From NCBI GenBank assembly GCA_002255935.1, contig NKIO01000012.1:1-64000 (forward strand): 64,000 nt of DNA. The letters are read 5' to 3'. Positions within the stretch are counted from its first letter, which is position 1. Every line of letters begins with the position of its first letter. A program made the translations under genes and the position numbers. Positions 52,216 to 62,638 of the stretch are shown here, piece by piece. The notes beneath the pieces were generated by a model. It ran no database searches and had not been told where the DNA came from. It saw only the letters and a program-made list of their open reading frames with translations. This DNA is from Comamonadaceae bacterium PBBC2. Its GTDB lineage: Bacteria; Pseudomonadota; Gammaproteobacteria; Burkholderiales; Burkholderiaceae_C.

Positions 52216-52608
52216 ATGATTGACCACCTTGACCACCTGGTGTTGACCACGTTTGACGAAGCGGCCTGTGTGGATTTCTACACCCGTGTCCTGGGCATGA
52301 CGCTCGAGCGTTTTGTGGGAGGAACGCCGCCGGTTACGCGCCAAGCCTTCAAGTTTGGGCATCAGAAAATCAACTTGCACGTGCGGGGCAAGGAATTTGA
52401 GCCCAAAGCCCATCTGCCCGTTCCCGGTGCGCTGGACTTGTGCTTCATCGCCTCGGTGCCGCTGGACGAAGTGATCGCTCGTCTGAACGCCCAAAATTGG
52501 CCCATTGTGGACGGTCCGGTCATGCGCACGGGGGCCACGCAAAAGATCCGTTCGGTCTATGTGCGTGACCCCGATCTGAACCTGATCGAAATTTCCGAGT
52601 TGGCCTGA
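52216..52608 (+). CDS. VOC-family (glyoxalase-like) protein
   Basis: The 130-residue protein begins MIDHLDHLVLTTFD and has one glyoxalase/bleomycin-resistance fold with FYTRVLGM, INLHVRG and RDPDLNLIEISE. His7 and Glu in LIEIS could be metal ligands. The reaction is unknown. It is convergent with the Bug receptor gene. Confidence 0.88.
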   Translation: MIDHLDHLVLTTFDEAACVDFYTRVLGMTLERFVGGTPPVTRQAFKFGHQKINLHVRGKEFEPKAHLPVPGALDLCFIASVPLDEVIARLNAQNWPIVDGPVMRTGATQKIRSVYVRDPDLNLIEISELA

Positions 52609-52633
52609 TCGAAATGCCCAGCAGGGCAGAGGC

Positions 52634-53620
52634 TCAGTCGGCGTAGACCCCGGCAGAGCGGATCACCGGCCCCCACTTGTTGATTTCAGACTGCAGCCAG
52701 CTGCGCAGGCCGTCTGGGGATTGTTTGGCTTCCGGCACGATCTCGGCGCCCAACTCGGCCATGCGGGATGTGAAAGCGGGGTCTTTCAGGCTGGCACGCA
52801 CGGCCGCATTCAATTTGTCGATCACCGCTGCGGGCGTGCCTTTGGGGGCATACATGCCATGCCAGACGATGACTTCGAAATCTTTGAGTCCGCTTTCGTT
52901 GAGCGTGAGCGCATCGGGCAAAGCGCGGATGCGTTGCTTGGTGGTCACGCCGTACATGCGCACCGTGCCCGCCTTGATGTGTTGTGTGGTCTGGGTGGTT
53001 TGGTCACACAGCAAATCGACTTGGCCGCCCAGCAGGGCGTTCATGGCGGGTGCTGTGCCCGAAAACGGCACCGTGGTCAGATCGACGCCCATGGCTTGCT
53101 GAAACAACATGCCACACAGGTGGGACACCGCGCCCAGACCCGCATTGGCCAGGTTGATGCTTTTGGCGTTGGCTTTGACATAGGCGCTGAGCTCTTGCAG
53201 GTTCTTGGCAGGCAGGTCTTTGCGGCCCAGCAGCGTCATGGGCACGTCCACGACCTGGCTGATGTACTCGAAGTCGGTCAAAGGGTTGAAGGCCATCTTG
53301 CGGTACAGCGCGGGCGCCGTGGACATGCCGTTGTGGTGGATCAACACGGTGTAGCCATCGGGGTTGGCTTTGGCCACATGGCCGCCTGCCAGGGTGCCGC
53401 CAGCACCCACTTTGTTTTCCACCAGCACTGTTTGGCCGAGAGATTTGCCCATGGTGGCGGCCAGTGTGCGGGCCACGATGTCGGTGGGGCCACCCGCCGC
53501 GAAAGGCACCACCAAGGTGATGGGTTTGGCAGGGTAGCTCTGGGCTGCAGCCAAGCCGCTGACCAGCAGACACGATGCGCTCAAGAAGGTTTGGAGCAGG
53601 CGTTTAGACACGAGATGCAT
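52634..53620 (-). CDS. Bug-family substrate-binding protein of the tripartite tricarboxylate transporter type
   Basis: The 328-residue precursor has a signal ending near GLAAAQS and the Bug pattern YPAKPITLVVPFAAGGPTDI (20 residues), GKSLGQTVLVENKVGAGGT and the C-terminal GLRSWLQSEINKWGPVI. Such proteins bind carboxylates or amides in the periplasm; the ligand is unknown. No transporter membrane genes are nearby, so it is an orphan, as is common in Burkholderiales. The ATG at 53620 is preferred over one at 53659. Confidence 0.9.
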   Translation of the reverse strand: MHLVSKRLLQTFLSASCLLVSGLAAAQSYPAKPITLVVPFAAGGPTDIVARTLAATMGKSLGQTVLVENKVGAGGTLAGGHVAKANPDGYTVLIHHNGMSTAPALYRKMAFNPLTDFEYISQVVDVPMTLLGRKDLPAKNLQELSAYVKANAKSINLANAGLGAVSHLCGMLFQQAMGVDLTTVPFSGTAPAMNALLGGQVDLLCDQTTQTTQHIKAGTVRMYGVTTKQRIRALPDALTLNESGLKDFEVIVWHGMYAPKGTPAAVIDKLNAAVRASLKDPAFTSRMAELGAEIVPEAKQSPDGLRSWLQSEINKWGPVIRSAGVYAD

Positions 53621-53819
53621 GGGAAGGCCTTTCAGTGAAACAAACAAACTGAAAAGCATGCTGGTGTAAAACCGTTGTCAGCGCAATGGGAGGAATACCC
53701 ATGTTGCCGCAGCCGATGTTGCCTCCATGGCGGGCATGGCAGGGTTGGTCGGTGCCCAAGCTGCCTGCCTGCGGATGAGCCGCGGCCTTGCCGGGGTCGG
53801 TGCGCGCAGGGTCCGATGT

Positions 53820-54662
53820 TCAGGGTTGCAAACGCCCGCCTGTGCAGCGGTCCACCCCGGCCAGATCTTGGCGCGACTGCACCTCGGTGAATCCCGCTTG
53901 GCTCAGCAGGGCCTGCACGGCCTTGGCCTGGTCCCAGCCGTGCTCCAGCAGCAGCCAGCCACCCGGGATCAGGTGTCCGGGGGCCTGGGCGATGATCAGG
54001 CGGATGTCCGCCAGGCCATCGGCCCCGCTGGTCAGCGCCTGCAAAGGCTCGTGGCTCAGTGCGGCCAAGTGCGGGTCACCGTCGGCCACATAGGGCGGGT
54101 TGGAGACGATCAAGCCGAACATGCCGGGGACAGCGGCCAGCCAGTCACTCAGGATAAATTGCACCGACAAGTTCAAACTTTTCGCATTGCCGCGGGCCAC
54201 GGCCAGGGCGTCTTCGCTGGCGTCCACAGCCCACACTTGAGCGTCGGGTCGGGCATGTTGCAGTGCCAGGGCCACCGCACCACTGCCAGTGCCCAGGTCC
54301 AGCACACGAAAGGCCTGTGGGGCAGGGGCCAGTGGTAGCACAGCCAAGGCCCATTCCACCAGGGTTTCGGTGTCGGGGCGAGGGTCCAGAACACGGGCGT
54401 CCACCGACAGGGTCAAACCAAAGAAATCTTTGTACCCGGTGATGTAGGCCACGGGCTCACCGCTGAGGCGGCGATGCAGCGCGGCTTGCCAGGTGTCTTG
54501 CTGTGCGGGCGTCAGGCTGTCGCTGTCGTGGGTCAGCAGCCAGGCGCGGTCATGCAGGGGGCGGCCCAAGCTGTGCAGCAGCAGCATCTGTGCATCGACC
54601 CGGGGCATGCCCTGCGCATGTGCCTGGCTCAGGCATTGGGTCAGGGTGGGGGTGTTTGTCAC
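53820..54662 (-). CDS. prmC: PrmC, release factor glutamine methyltransferase
   Basis: The 280-residue protein has a SAM-binding motif [16 protein letters not shown] and the catalytic NPPY in [11 protein letters not shown]. It methylates the Gln of GGQ in release factors, and its gene overlaps prfA by 4 bases. Confidence 0.95.
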   Translation of the reverse strand: MTNTPTLTQCLSQAHAQGMPRVDAQMLLLHSLGRPLHDRAWLLTHDSDSLTPAQQDTWQAALHRRLSGEPVAYITGYKDFFGLTLSVDARVLDPRPDTETLVEWALAVLPLAPAPQAFRVLDLGTGSGAVALALQHARPDAQVWAVDASEDALAVARGNAKSLNLSVQFILSDWLAAVPGMFGLIVSNPPYVADGDPHLAALSHEPLQALTSGADGLADIRLIIAQAPGHLIPGGWLLLEHGWDQAKAVQALLSQAGFTEVQSRQDLAGVDRCTGGRLQP

Positions 54663-55747
54663 GCCGTGGCCCCGATTTCAAGCGCTGCCAATTGCTCGGC
54701 CGCTTCGTAGGACTGCAGGGCATGGACCACGTCCTGCAAGTCGCCTTCCATGATGCTCAGCAGTTTGTACAGCGTCAGGTTGATGCGGTGGTCGGTCAAG
54801 CGACCTTGTGGGAAGTTGTAGGTGCGGATACGGTCCGAGCGGTCGCCGCTGCCGATCAGGCTCTTGCGCTCTGCCGCATCTTTGGCGGCGCGCTCGGCCC
54901 GGTCTTTTTCTTGGATGCGGGCTGTCAGCACTTTCAGGGCTTGGGCCTTGTTGCTGTGCTGGCTGCGGCCATCTTGGCATTCGGCCACGATGCCGGTGGG
55001 CAAGTGGGTGATGCGCACGGCCGAGTCGGTTTTGTTGATGTGTTGTCCGCCCGCACCGCTGGCGCGGTAGGTGTCGATGCGCAAGTCGGAGGGGTTGATT
55101 TTGATGGCCTCGGCTTCGTCGGGTTCGGCCAGCACCGCCACGGTGCAGGCGCTGGTGTGGATGCGGCCTTGTGTCTCGGTGGCGGGCACGCGTTGCACGC
55201 GGTGGCCGCCCGACTCGAACTTGAGCGCGCCGTAAACCTGGTCACCTTCGATGCGCACCACCACTTCTTTGTAGCCGCCCAACTCGCTCACCGATTCAGA
55301 CACGATCTCACAGCGCCAGCCCTGGCTTTCGGCGTATCGGGTGTACATGCGCAGCAAGTCACCGGCAAACAGGGCCGATTCGTCACCGCCCGTGCCTGCG
55401 CGGATTTCGACAAACGCCGGACGCGCATCGTCCGGGTCCTTGGGCAGCAGCATGCGCTGCAGTTCGGCTTCCAGTGTGAGCAGCTCAGCACTGGCGCTGG
55501 CCACTTCTTCTTCGGCCATCTCGCGCAAATCCTCGTCACCCAGCATGGCTTGGGCGGACGCCAGATCGGCACTGCGTTGCTGAAAGCGGGCAAAGCGCGA
55601 AGCCACTGCGCTGACTTCGGCGTGCTCACGCGAGAGCTTCAGGAACTGCGTCATGTCGGCCATGATGTCTTCGCGCGACAGCAAAAAATCCAGCTCGGTC
55701 AGCCGCAGCGCGTAGCGTTCGAGTTGTTGGATGAGAAAGGGTTTCAT
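54659..55747 (-). CDS. prfA: Peptide chain release factor 1
   Basis: The 362-residue protein has the PEVT-like region and the GGQ motif in [17 protein letters not shown], with [15 protein letters not shown] near the C-terminus. It ends translation at UAA and [19 protein letters not shown] is the usual start, so the longer frame is not used. Confidence 0.97.
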   Translation of the reverse strand: MKPFLIQQLERYALRLTELDFLLSREDIMADMTQFLKLSREHAEVSAVASRFARFQQRSADLASAQAMLGDEDLREMAEEEVASASAELLTLEAELQRMLLPKDPDDARPAFVEIRAGTGGDESALFAGDLLRMYTRYAESQGWRCEIVSESVSELGGYKEVVVRIEGDQVYGALKFESGGHRVQRVPATETQGRIHTSACTVAVLAEPDEAEAIKINPSDLRIDTYRASGAGGQHINKTDSAVRITHLPTGIVAECQDGRSQHSNKAQALKVLTARIQEKDRAERAAKDAAERKSLIGSGDRSDRIRTYNFPQGRLTDHRINLTLYKLLSIMEGDLQDVVHALQSYEAAEQLAALEIGATA

Positions 55748-55785
55748 AAAGACAGAAGGTTGCGGGGCGTACTGTTTGCTATTTT

Positions 55786-55863
55786 TGTAGGTCGGAGCTT
55801 CAGCTCCGACAGTTAGAGCAAGATCCGCCACCATTTGTCGGGGCTGAAGCCCCGACCTACACA
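55786..55863. repeat. REP-like pair of palindromes between prfA and hemA
   Basis: Two short palindromes face each other: GTAGGTCGGAGCTTCAGCTC at 55787-55806 continuing to 55811, and its near reverse complement from 55836 to 55863 (TGTCGGGGCTGAAGCCCCGA and so on). Each can fold on itself and both can pair together. This is the form of a REP or BIME element such as those spread by RAYT transposases. It fills most of the gap before prfA. Confidence 0.8.
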
Positions 55864-55876
55864 GTCTTCCCGTTCG

Positions 55877-57148
55877 CTAACGCTCTTGCCGCAAAAACAG
55901 GCGCTGCACCGCTTGCGTCGTTTGCTCGCGGTAGGCCGGGTCGGCGCTGCGCAGTTCTGCCAGAGCGCCGTGCAGCATTTTTTGGGTCAGGCCCTTGGCC
56001 AAGGCCTCGAGCACAGCTTGCGGGTCGTCGCCTTTGGCCAGCAGCTTGCGGGCACGCGCCAGTTCGGCTTCGCGCCAGCTGTCGGCTTGGCTGTGCAGTT
56101 GCTGGATCAGCGGCACGCTGTCGCGCTGCACCAGCCAGTGGTGAAAGCTTTGCACCCCGGCATCGATGATGACTTCGGCCTCGGCCACCGCCGCCTGACG
56201 CTGGGCTTGTCCGGCCTGCACCACGCTGGCCAGATCGTCCACGGTGTAGAGGTACACGTCTTCCAGTGACTTGACTTCGGGCTCGATGTCTCGCGGCACC
56301 GCCAGATCGACCATGAACATGGGGCGGTGCTTGCGTTTTTTGAGGGCACGCTCCACCGCGCCCAAGCCGATCAGGGGCAAGGTGCTGGCGGTGCAGCTGA
56401 TCACGGCGTCAAACTCGTGCAGGCGGTCGGGCAGCTCGGCCAGGCGCATCACCTGCGCACCGAAACGTCCGGCCAGCTTCTCGCCGCGTTCCATGCTGCG
56501 GTTGGCAATGGCCATGCCTTTGGGTTGGCGGGCGGCAAAGTGGGTGACGACCAGCTCGATCATCTCGCCCGCGCCGACAAACAGCACTTGGATGTCTTGG
56601 ATGTCTTCGAACAGTTGGCTGGCCAAGCGCACGGAAGCTGCCGCCATGCTGATGGAGTGGGCGCCGATCTCGGTGGCGGTGCGCACTTCTTTGGCCACGG
56701 CAAAAGTGCGCTGGAACAACTGGTTGAGCGTGGTGCCCAAAGCACCGGCCTCTTCGGCGGCACGCACCGCGTCCTTGAGCTGGCCAAGGATTTGGGCCTC
56801 GCCCAGCACCATCGAGTCGAGTCCGCTGGCCACCCGAAAGGCGTGCCGTGCGGCTTCGTTGCCTTCGAGCAAATAGGTGTGCGACTGCAGTTCTTGGGTC
56901 GACACACCGCCGGTTTGGGCCAGCCATTGCAAGGTGTCGCTCGCTGCGGCCTGATCGGCGGCGCAATAAATTTCGGTGCGGTTGCAGGTGGACAGGATCG
57001 CCGCTTCGGGCGTCTGATCGGTGCGCTCGGCCAGTTGGCTGCGCAAACCCTGCAAAGTGGGTGCCAACTGGTCCACGGCGAACGCAAAACGGCCGCGCAG
57101 ATCGAGCGGCGCAGTCGTGTGGTTCAAACCCAGGGTCCAGACAGCCAT
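55877..57148 (-). CDS. hemA: Glutamyl-tRNA reductase
   Basis: The 423-residue protein has the catalytic Cys55 in [17 protein letters not shown]-like cofactor site [13 protein letters not shown] and a helical C-terminal dimerisation domain. It starts tetrapyrrole synthesis, which feeds the many heme proteins in this window. Confidence 0.96.
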   Translation of the reverse strand: MAVWTLGLNHTTAPLDLRGRFAFAVDQLAPTLQGLRSQLAERTDQTPEAAILSTCNRTEIYCAADQAAASDTLQWLAQTGGVSTQELQSHTYLLEGNEAARHAFRVASGLDSMVLGEAQILGQLKDAVRAAEEAGALGTTLNQLFQRTFAVAKEVRTATEIGAHSISMAAASVRLASQLFEDIQDIQVLFVGAGEMIELVVTHFAARQPKGMAIANRSMERGEKLAGRFGAQVMRLAELPDRLHEFDAVISCTASTLPLIGLGAVERALKKRKHRPMFMVDLAVPRDIEPEVKSLEDVYLYTVDDLASVVQAGQAQRQAAVAEAEVIIDAGVQSFHHWLVQRDSVPLIQQLHSQADSWREAELARARKLLAKGDDPQAVLEALAKGLTQKMLHGALAELRSADPAYREQTTQAVQRLFLRQER

Positions 57149-57268
57149 CCTTCGATTATAGGAAGCCCCTTGCGGGCTCAGACCCCCGTCGAGTCCAGAG
57201 GCCTTTCAGGGCACAATCTGAGCGCCACCCGTCACACCGCGTGACGTGGGCAATGACCGATTTCCCCC

Positions 57269-57544
57269 ATGACTGTCTGGCTCCTGCTCCTGCATTTGTT
57301 GAACTTCGTGCTGCCCGCACTGGCCATGGCCTTGCTCATGCCCTGGGCTGGGCGTTGGGTCATGGGTGGCGTGGCTTGGCCTGTGCGCCGCCGCATGGCT
57401 GTGCACGCTGTGGCGGGTGTGCTGGTGCTCCTGGCTGGTTTGTTTTTGCAAGGCCAAGACGGGAAAATGAGCACCTACATGGTGCTGGTCTTGGTGGCCG
57501 CAACGGCCGAGTGGGCCATGCACCGGGGCTGGACCCGCAAATAA
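57269..57544 (+). CDS. Hypothetical small membrane protein
   Basis: The 91-residue protein has three hydrophobic segments (about residues 3-25, 42-60 and 65-82) with an Arg-rich loop (PVRRRMAVH). It is not recognised. It ends 3 bases from the convergent ugpQ stop. It is a plausible gene by length and starts well, but evidence is limited. Confidence 0.65.
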   Translation: MTVWLLLLHLLNFVLPALAMALLMPWAGRWVMGGVAWPVRRRMAVHAVAGVLVLLAGLFLQGQDGKMSTYMVLVLVAATAEWAMHRGWTRK

Positions 57545-57547
57545 GCC

Positions 57548-58290
57548 TCAGCCCGGGCTGAACAGATCGACCCGATCGGTGATGATGCCGTCGGTGCCCA
57601 GCGCCAGCAGGTGCTGGGCTGCCCATTCGTCGTTGACGGTGTAGCTCAGGCACCGCATGCCCGCGCCGTGGACTTGGGTCACGGTGGTGGCGTCCCAAAG
57701 TGCGTAATTGGCGACCACGGCCACACATTGAAGAGCTTGGGCTTGTTCGAACCAGCCATCCCACAAGGTGTCGATCAACAAGCCGCGGGGCAAAGCGGAT
57801 GCAGCCGCTTGGGCCGCTGCCAGCGCCTCGGGTTTGAACGAGGTCAGCAAGGGCGGCACATCGGCTGCTTGCCACAGCCGCGCCGCCCATTGCGCCACGG
57901 CTTGGCCTGTGGCCGCTTCCGTGCCCGGGGTGGGCTTGATCTCGATGTTGAGCAGGCAGCGGTTGGCCAGGCAAAAACGGGCCAGGGCTTCGAGGGTGGG
58001 CAAGGGCTCGCCTGCAAAGGCGCGTGAATGCCAGCCGCCTGCGTCCAGCTGAGACAGGGCTTGCCAGGGCTGGTCCCCACCGATGCCTTGACCATTGGTG
58101 GTGCGCTCCAGTGTGGCGTCGTGCATCAAGAACACCACGCCGTCGGCGCTGAGCTTGGCGTCACACTCGAACATGCGGTAACCGTGCGCAGCCCCCAGCC
58201 GAAATGCCGCCAGGGTGTTTTCGGGGGCGAGCTTGCCAGCGCCCCGGTGGGCGATCCAGCGCGGGTAGGGCCAGGCTTTGTCGGGGGTCG

Positions 58291-58294
<4 letters not shown>
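57548..58294 (-). CDS. ugpQ: Glycerophosphodiester phosphodiesterase
   Basis: The 248-residue protein has the GDPD motifs [19 protein letters not shown] (with His, Arg and Glu), [18 protein letters not shown] and LNIEIKP. It hydrolyses glycerophosphodiesters to glycerol-3-phosphate. Without a signal peptide it is cytoplasmic, like UgpQ. It overlaps ugpC by 4 bases. Confidence 0.94.
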
Positions 58295-59300
<1,006 letters not shown>

Positions 59301-59301
<1 letters not shown>

Positions 59302-60152
59302 TATTTTTCCGTATCTACCAAGCCCTTGACGAACCATTTTTGCATCAGCATGACCACGGCGGCAGGGGGGATCATGGCCAGCATGGCGGTGGCCATGACG
59401 ATGTGCCACTCGGTCTGCGCGTCGCCGCCCGAGATCATGCGTTTGATGCCGATGACCACCGGGTACATGTTTTCTTCGGTGGTCACCAACAGCGGCCACA
59501 GGTACTGGTTCCAGCCATAGATGAACTGGATCACGAACAGCGCCGCCATGCTGGTGGCCGACAGCGGCAGCAGCACGTCCTTGAAGAAGCGCATGGGCCC
59601 TGCGCCGTCCATGCGGGCGGCTTCGACCAGTTCGTCGGGCACCGTTAAGAAAAACTGACGGAACAAAAACGTGGCGGTGGCCGAAGCGATCAAAGGCACC
59701 GTCAGGCCCGCATAGCTGTTGAGCATGCCCAAGTCAGAAACCACCTTGTAGGTGGGGCCGATCCGCACCTCGACCGGCAGCATCAAGGTGATGAAAATGC
59801 CCCAGAAGACGGCCATGCGGAATGGAAAGCGGAAATACACGATGGCAAAGGCCGACAGCAGCGACATGGCGATCTTGCCCAGGGCAATGGTCAGCGCACA
59901 GACCAGGCTGACGAACATCATGGGCCCCACGGCGGCTGTTGAGCCCATGCCAATGCGGTCGCCCAACAAGGCGGCTTTGTAGTTCTCGATCAGGTGCGTG
60001 CCGGGCCACAGTGACATGGGCGCCTTGACCACTTCTTCCATGGTGTGGGTGGAGGCCACAAAGGTCACATAGACCGGAAACGCCACCACCATCACGCCCA
60101 ATATCAGCACAGCATGGGACAGCACGTCCAGGAATCGGTTGCGCTCGATCAT
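59301..60152 (-). CDS. ugpE: UgpE, permease of the glycerol-3-phosphate transporter
   Basis: The 283-residue protein has six membrane segments and the EAA loop [20 protein letters not shown]. It pairs with UgpA, whose stop overlaps its start region. Family membership is clear from context and motif. Confidence 0.94.
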
Positions 60153-61039
60153 CAGTAATTCACTTTTTTCTCGACGTAGCGAAATTGCACCACGGTGAGC
60201 GCGACCACGATGACCATCAGCACCACCGATTGCGCGGCCGAGCCACCCAGGTCCAGCGCCTTGAAGCCGTCAAAGTAGACCTTGTAAACCAAGATGGCCG
60301 TGTCTTTGCCGGGCCCGCCTTTGGTGGCTGCGTCCACGATGCCAAAGGTGTCGAAGAAAGCGTAGACCACGTTGATCACCAGCAGGAAGAAGCTGGTGGG
60401 CGACAAGAGCGGAAACTGGATCGTCCAAAAGCGCTTCCACGGCCCGGCACCGTCGATGGCGGCCGCCTCGATCAGCGACTTGGGGATGCTCTGCAGCCCC
60501 GCCAAGAAGAACAAGAAGTTGTAGGACAGCTGCTTCCACACAGCAGCCATGACCACCAGGGCCATCGCGTGTCGGCTGTTGAGCAGGGCGTTCCACTCAA
60601 AGCCCCATTGGTTCAGTGCGTAAGAGACCACCCCAATGCTGGGCGAAAACAAAAACAGCCAGACCACACCCGCCACCGCCGGGGCCACGGCATAGGGCCA
60701 AATCAAGAGGGTGCGGTAAAAGGTCGAGCCGCGCACCACGCGGTCGGCAAAATAGGCCAGCACCAGCGAGATGGCGATGCCCAAGCCGGCCACCAGCCCC
60801 GAGAAAATCGCGGTGGTGCCAAAGGAAGCCAGATAAGTTTCGTCGTTCCAGAGGTTGACGAAGTTTTCCAATCCGACCCACTCGACCGAGGTGCCAAAAG
60901 GGTCAGACTGCTGGAACGATTGCAGCAAAGCCTGGCCCGCAGGCCAAAAGAAGAACACGCTGATGATGAGCACCTGGGGTGCGATCAGCACCCAAGGCAG
61001 CCAGGTCGAGCGAAAGACGATGCGTTTTTCGGCAGCCAA
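60152..61039 (-). CDS. ugpA: UgpA, permease of the glycerol-3-phosphate transporter
   Basis: The 295-residue protein has six membrane segments and the EAA loop [20 protein letters not shown]. It forms the channel with UgpE. It follows ugpB by 9 bases. Confidence 0.94.
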   Translation of the reverse strand: MAAEKRIVFRSTWLPWVLIAPQVLIISVFFFWPAGQALLQSFQQSDPFGTSVEWVGLENFVNLWNDETYLASFGTTAIFSGLVAGLGIAISLVLAYFADRVVRGSTFYRTLLIWPYAVAPAVAGVVWLFLFSPSIGVVSYALNQWGFEWNALLNSRHAMALVVMAAVWKQLSYNFLFFLAGLQSIPKSLIEAAAIDGAGPWKRFWTIQFPLLSPTSFFLLVINVVYAFFDTFGIVDAATKGGPGKDTAILVYKVYFDGFKALDLGGSAAQSVVLMVIVVALTVVQFRYVEKKVNY

Positions 61040-61048
61040 AACGGGGTA

Positions 61049-62356
61049 TCAACCTTTGTTGGCTTTTTCAAAGCGTTCGAGCAAGTCGTTGCCGCGCTTG
61101 ATGATGCTGTCCAGCGCTTCTTTGGCCGTTTTCTTGCCAGCCCAGACTTGTTCGAGTTCTTCGTCCTCGATGGTGCGGATCTGCACATAATTGCCCAGGC
61201 GGATACCACGCGACTTGTCGGTGGTCTTGCGGATCATTTGGTTGACGGCCGTGTCGGTGCCAGGGTTTTGCTTGTAAAAGCCCGATTGCTCGGTCAGCTT
61301 GAAAGCCGCCATGGTGATGGGCAGGTAGCCGGTGCGCTTGTGGCTGGCGGACTGCACCTCGGCATTCGACAGGTAATTGAAGAAGGCGGCCACGCCTTTG
61401 TACTCTTCGGCCTTCTTGCCCGACATCACCCACAGGCTGGCACCACCGATGACGGTGTTTTGCGGTGCACCGGCCACATCGGGGTAATAGGGCAGGGTGG
61501 ACAGGCCGTAGCCAAACTTGGCGTTCTTGGCCACGTTGCCGTAAAAGCCCGAAGAAGTGGTGATCATGGCGCATTCGCCCGAGACAAAGGAGGCTTCAGG
61601 CACGTTGGCGCGGCCCTTGTAGACGAACAGACCTTGCTTGGCCATGTTGCCCAAGTTCTCGATGTGGCGCACATGCAGGGGCGAGTTGGCCACCAAGCGG
61701 GCGTTGGTGCCACGCATGCCGTTGCCCTGGGTGGCCAGCTCGGTGTTGTGCCAAGTGGAGAAGCTCTCCAGCTGGGTCCAGCCCTGCCAAGCGGTGGTGA
61801 AAGGGCATTTGTGGCCGTTGGCCTTGAGTTTGGCGGCGGCCAGGGCCACTTCAGGCCAAGTGGTTGGCGGCTTGCTGGTGTCGATGCCTGCGGCTGCAAA
61901 GGCATCCTTGTTGAAATAGAACACCGTGGTCGAGCTGTTGAAGGGGAAAGACAGCATCTGGCCACTGGGTGCGGTGTAGTAACCGGCCACGGCGGGCACA
62001 TAAGCGGTGGGGTCAAACTTGAAGCCCGCGTCTTGCATCACTTTGCCCACCGGCACGACCACGCCTTTGCTGGCCATCATGGTGGCGGTGCCGACTTCGA
62101 ACACCTGCAGGATGTGGGGGGCGTTGCCCGCGCGGAAGGCGGCCACGGCAGCGGTCATGGACTCGTCGTAAGTGCCCTTGAAGACCGGGTTGATCTTGTA
62201 GTCTTTTTGGCTGGCGTTGAAGTTTTTGGCCAGGTCATTGACCCACTCGCCATTGACGGCGGTCATGGAATGCCACCATTGGATTTCGGTCTGGGCTTGG
62301 ACAGACAGGCTGGCCAGGCCCAAGGCCAAGGCGCTGAGGGAGAGTTTGAGTTTCAT
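61049..62356 (-). CDS. ugpB: UgpB, glycerol-3-phosphate-binding protein
   Basis: The 435-residue precursor has a signal (MKLKLSLSALALGLASLSVQA) and the sequence TEIQWWHSMTAVNGEWVNDL with later KAEEYKGVAAFFNYLS, as in UgpB. It binds glycerol-3-phosphate and glycerophosphodiesters in the periplasm. GGAAACC precedes the ATG. It leads the ugpBAECQ operon. Confidence 0.94.
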   Translation of the reverse strand: MKLKLSLSALALGLASLSVQAQTEIQWWHSMTAVNGEWVNDLAKNFNASQKDYKINPVFKGTYDESMTAAVAAFRAGNAPHILQVFEVGTATMMASKGVVVPVGKVMQDAGFKFDPTAYVPAVAGYYTAPSGQMLSFPFNSSTTVFYFNKDAFAAAGIDTSKPPTTWPEVALAAAKLKANGHKCPFTTAWQGWTQLESFSTWHNTELATQGNGMRGTNARLVANSPLHVRHIENLGNMAKQGLFVYKGRANVPEASFVSGECAMITTSSGFYGNVAKNAKFGYGLSTLPYYPDVAGAPQNTVIGGASLWVMSGKKAEEYKGVAAFFNYLSNAEVQSASHKRTGYLPITMAAFKLTEQSGFYKQNPGTDTAVNQMIRKTTDKSRGIRLGNYVQIRTIEDEELEQVWAGKKTAKEALDSIIKRGNDLLERFEKANKG

Positions 62357-62460
62357 GGTGGTTTCCAAAAGAGCTGAGGCAGCGGGCTGGTATTGCCTGT
62401 TTTTTGAGCAGATATTTCAATCCAGTGTGGTGCCTGATGATGTCAAAAGCATTAAGCCGG

Positions 62461-62480
62461 TGTGAAATTCAGATGACAAC
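62461..62480 (-). promoter_or_regulatory. Possible Pho box upstream of ugpB
   Basis: On the minus strand TTGTCAT-CTGA-ATTTCAC fits the PhoB pattern of two 7-base CTGTCAT-like units 4 bases apart (6 and 5 matches). It is about 106 bases before the ugpB start. The ugp operon is in the Pho regulon in E. coli, so the site is plausible. No other feature is seen between 62357 and 62638. Confidence 0.45.
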
Positions 62481-62638
62481 TCGGGCTTTCCATGAGCGCA
62501 GCCACCCAGGCGACAGGTGCCCCTGCCAACGGCGCGTGTTTGTTGCACTGCGGTAACATTCACCCTCAGCCGGGTTCAAGCCAGTTTCCGTGTCTGGCTG
62601 AATGCGTATTTACCACGCCTCTGACCGCGCCTATTCCT

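Noticed and set aside
60185..62377. 730-codon plus-strand frame opposite ugpA and ugpB
   Set aside because: His/Gly/Val-rich composition typical of antisense shadows; ugp genes are clear on the other strand.
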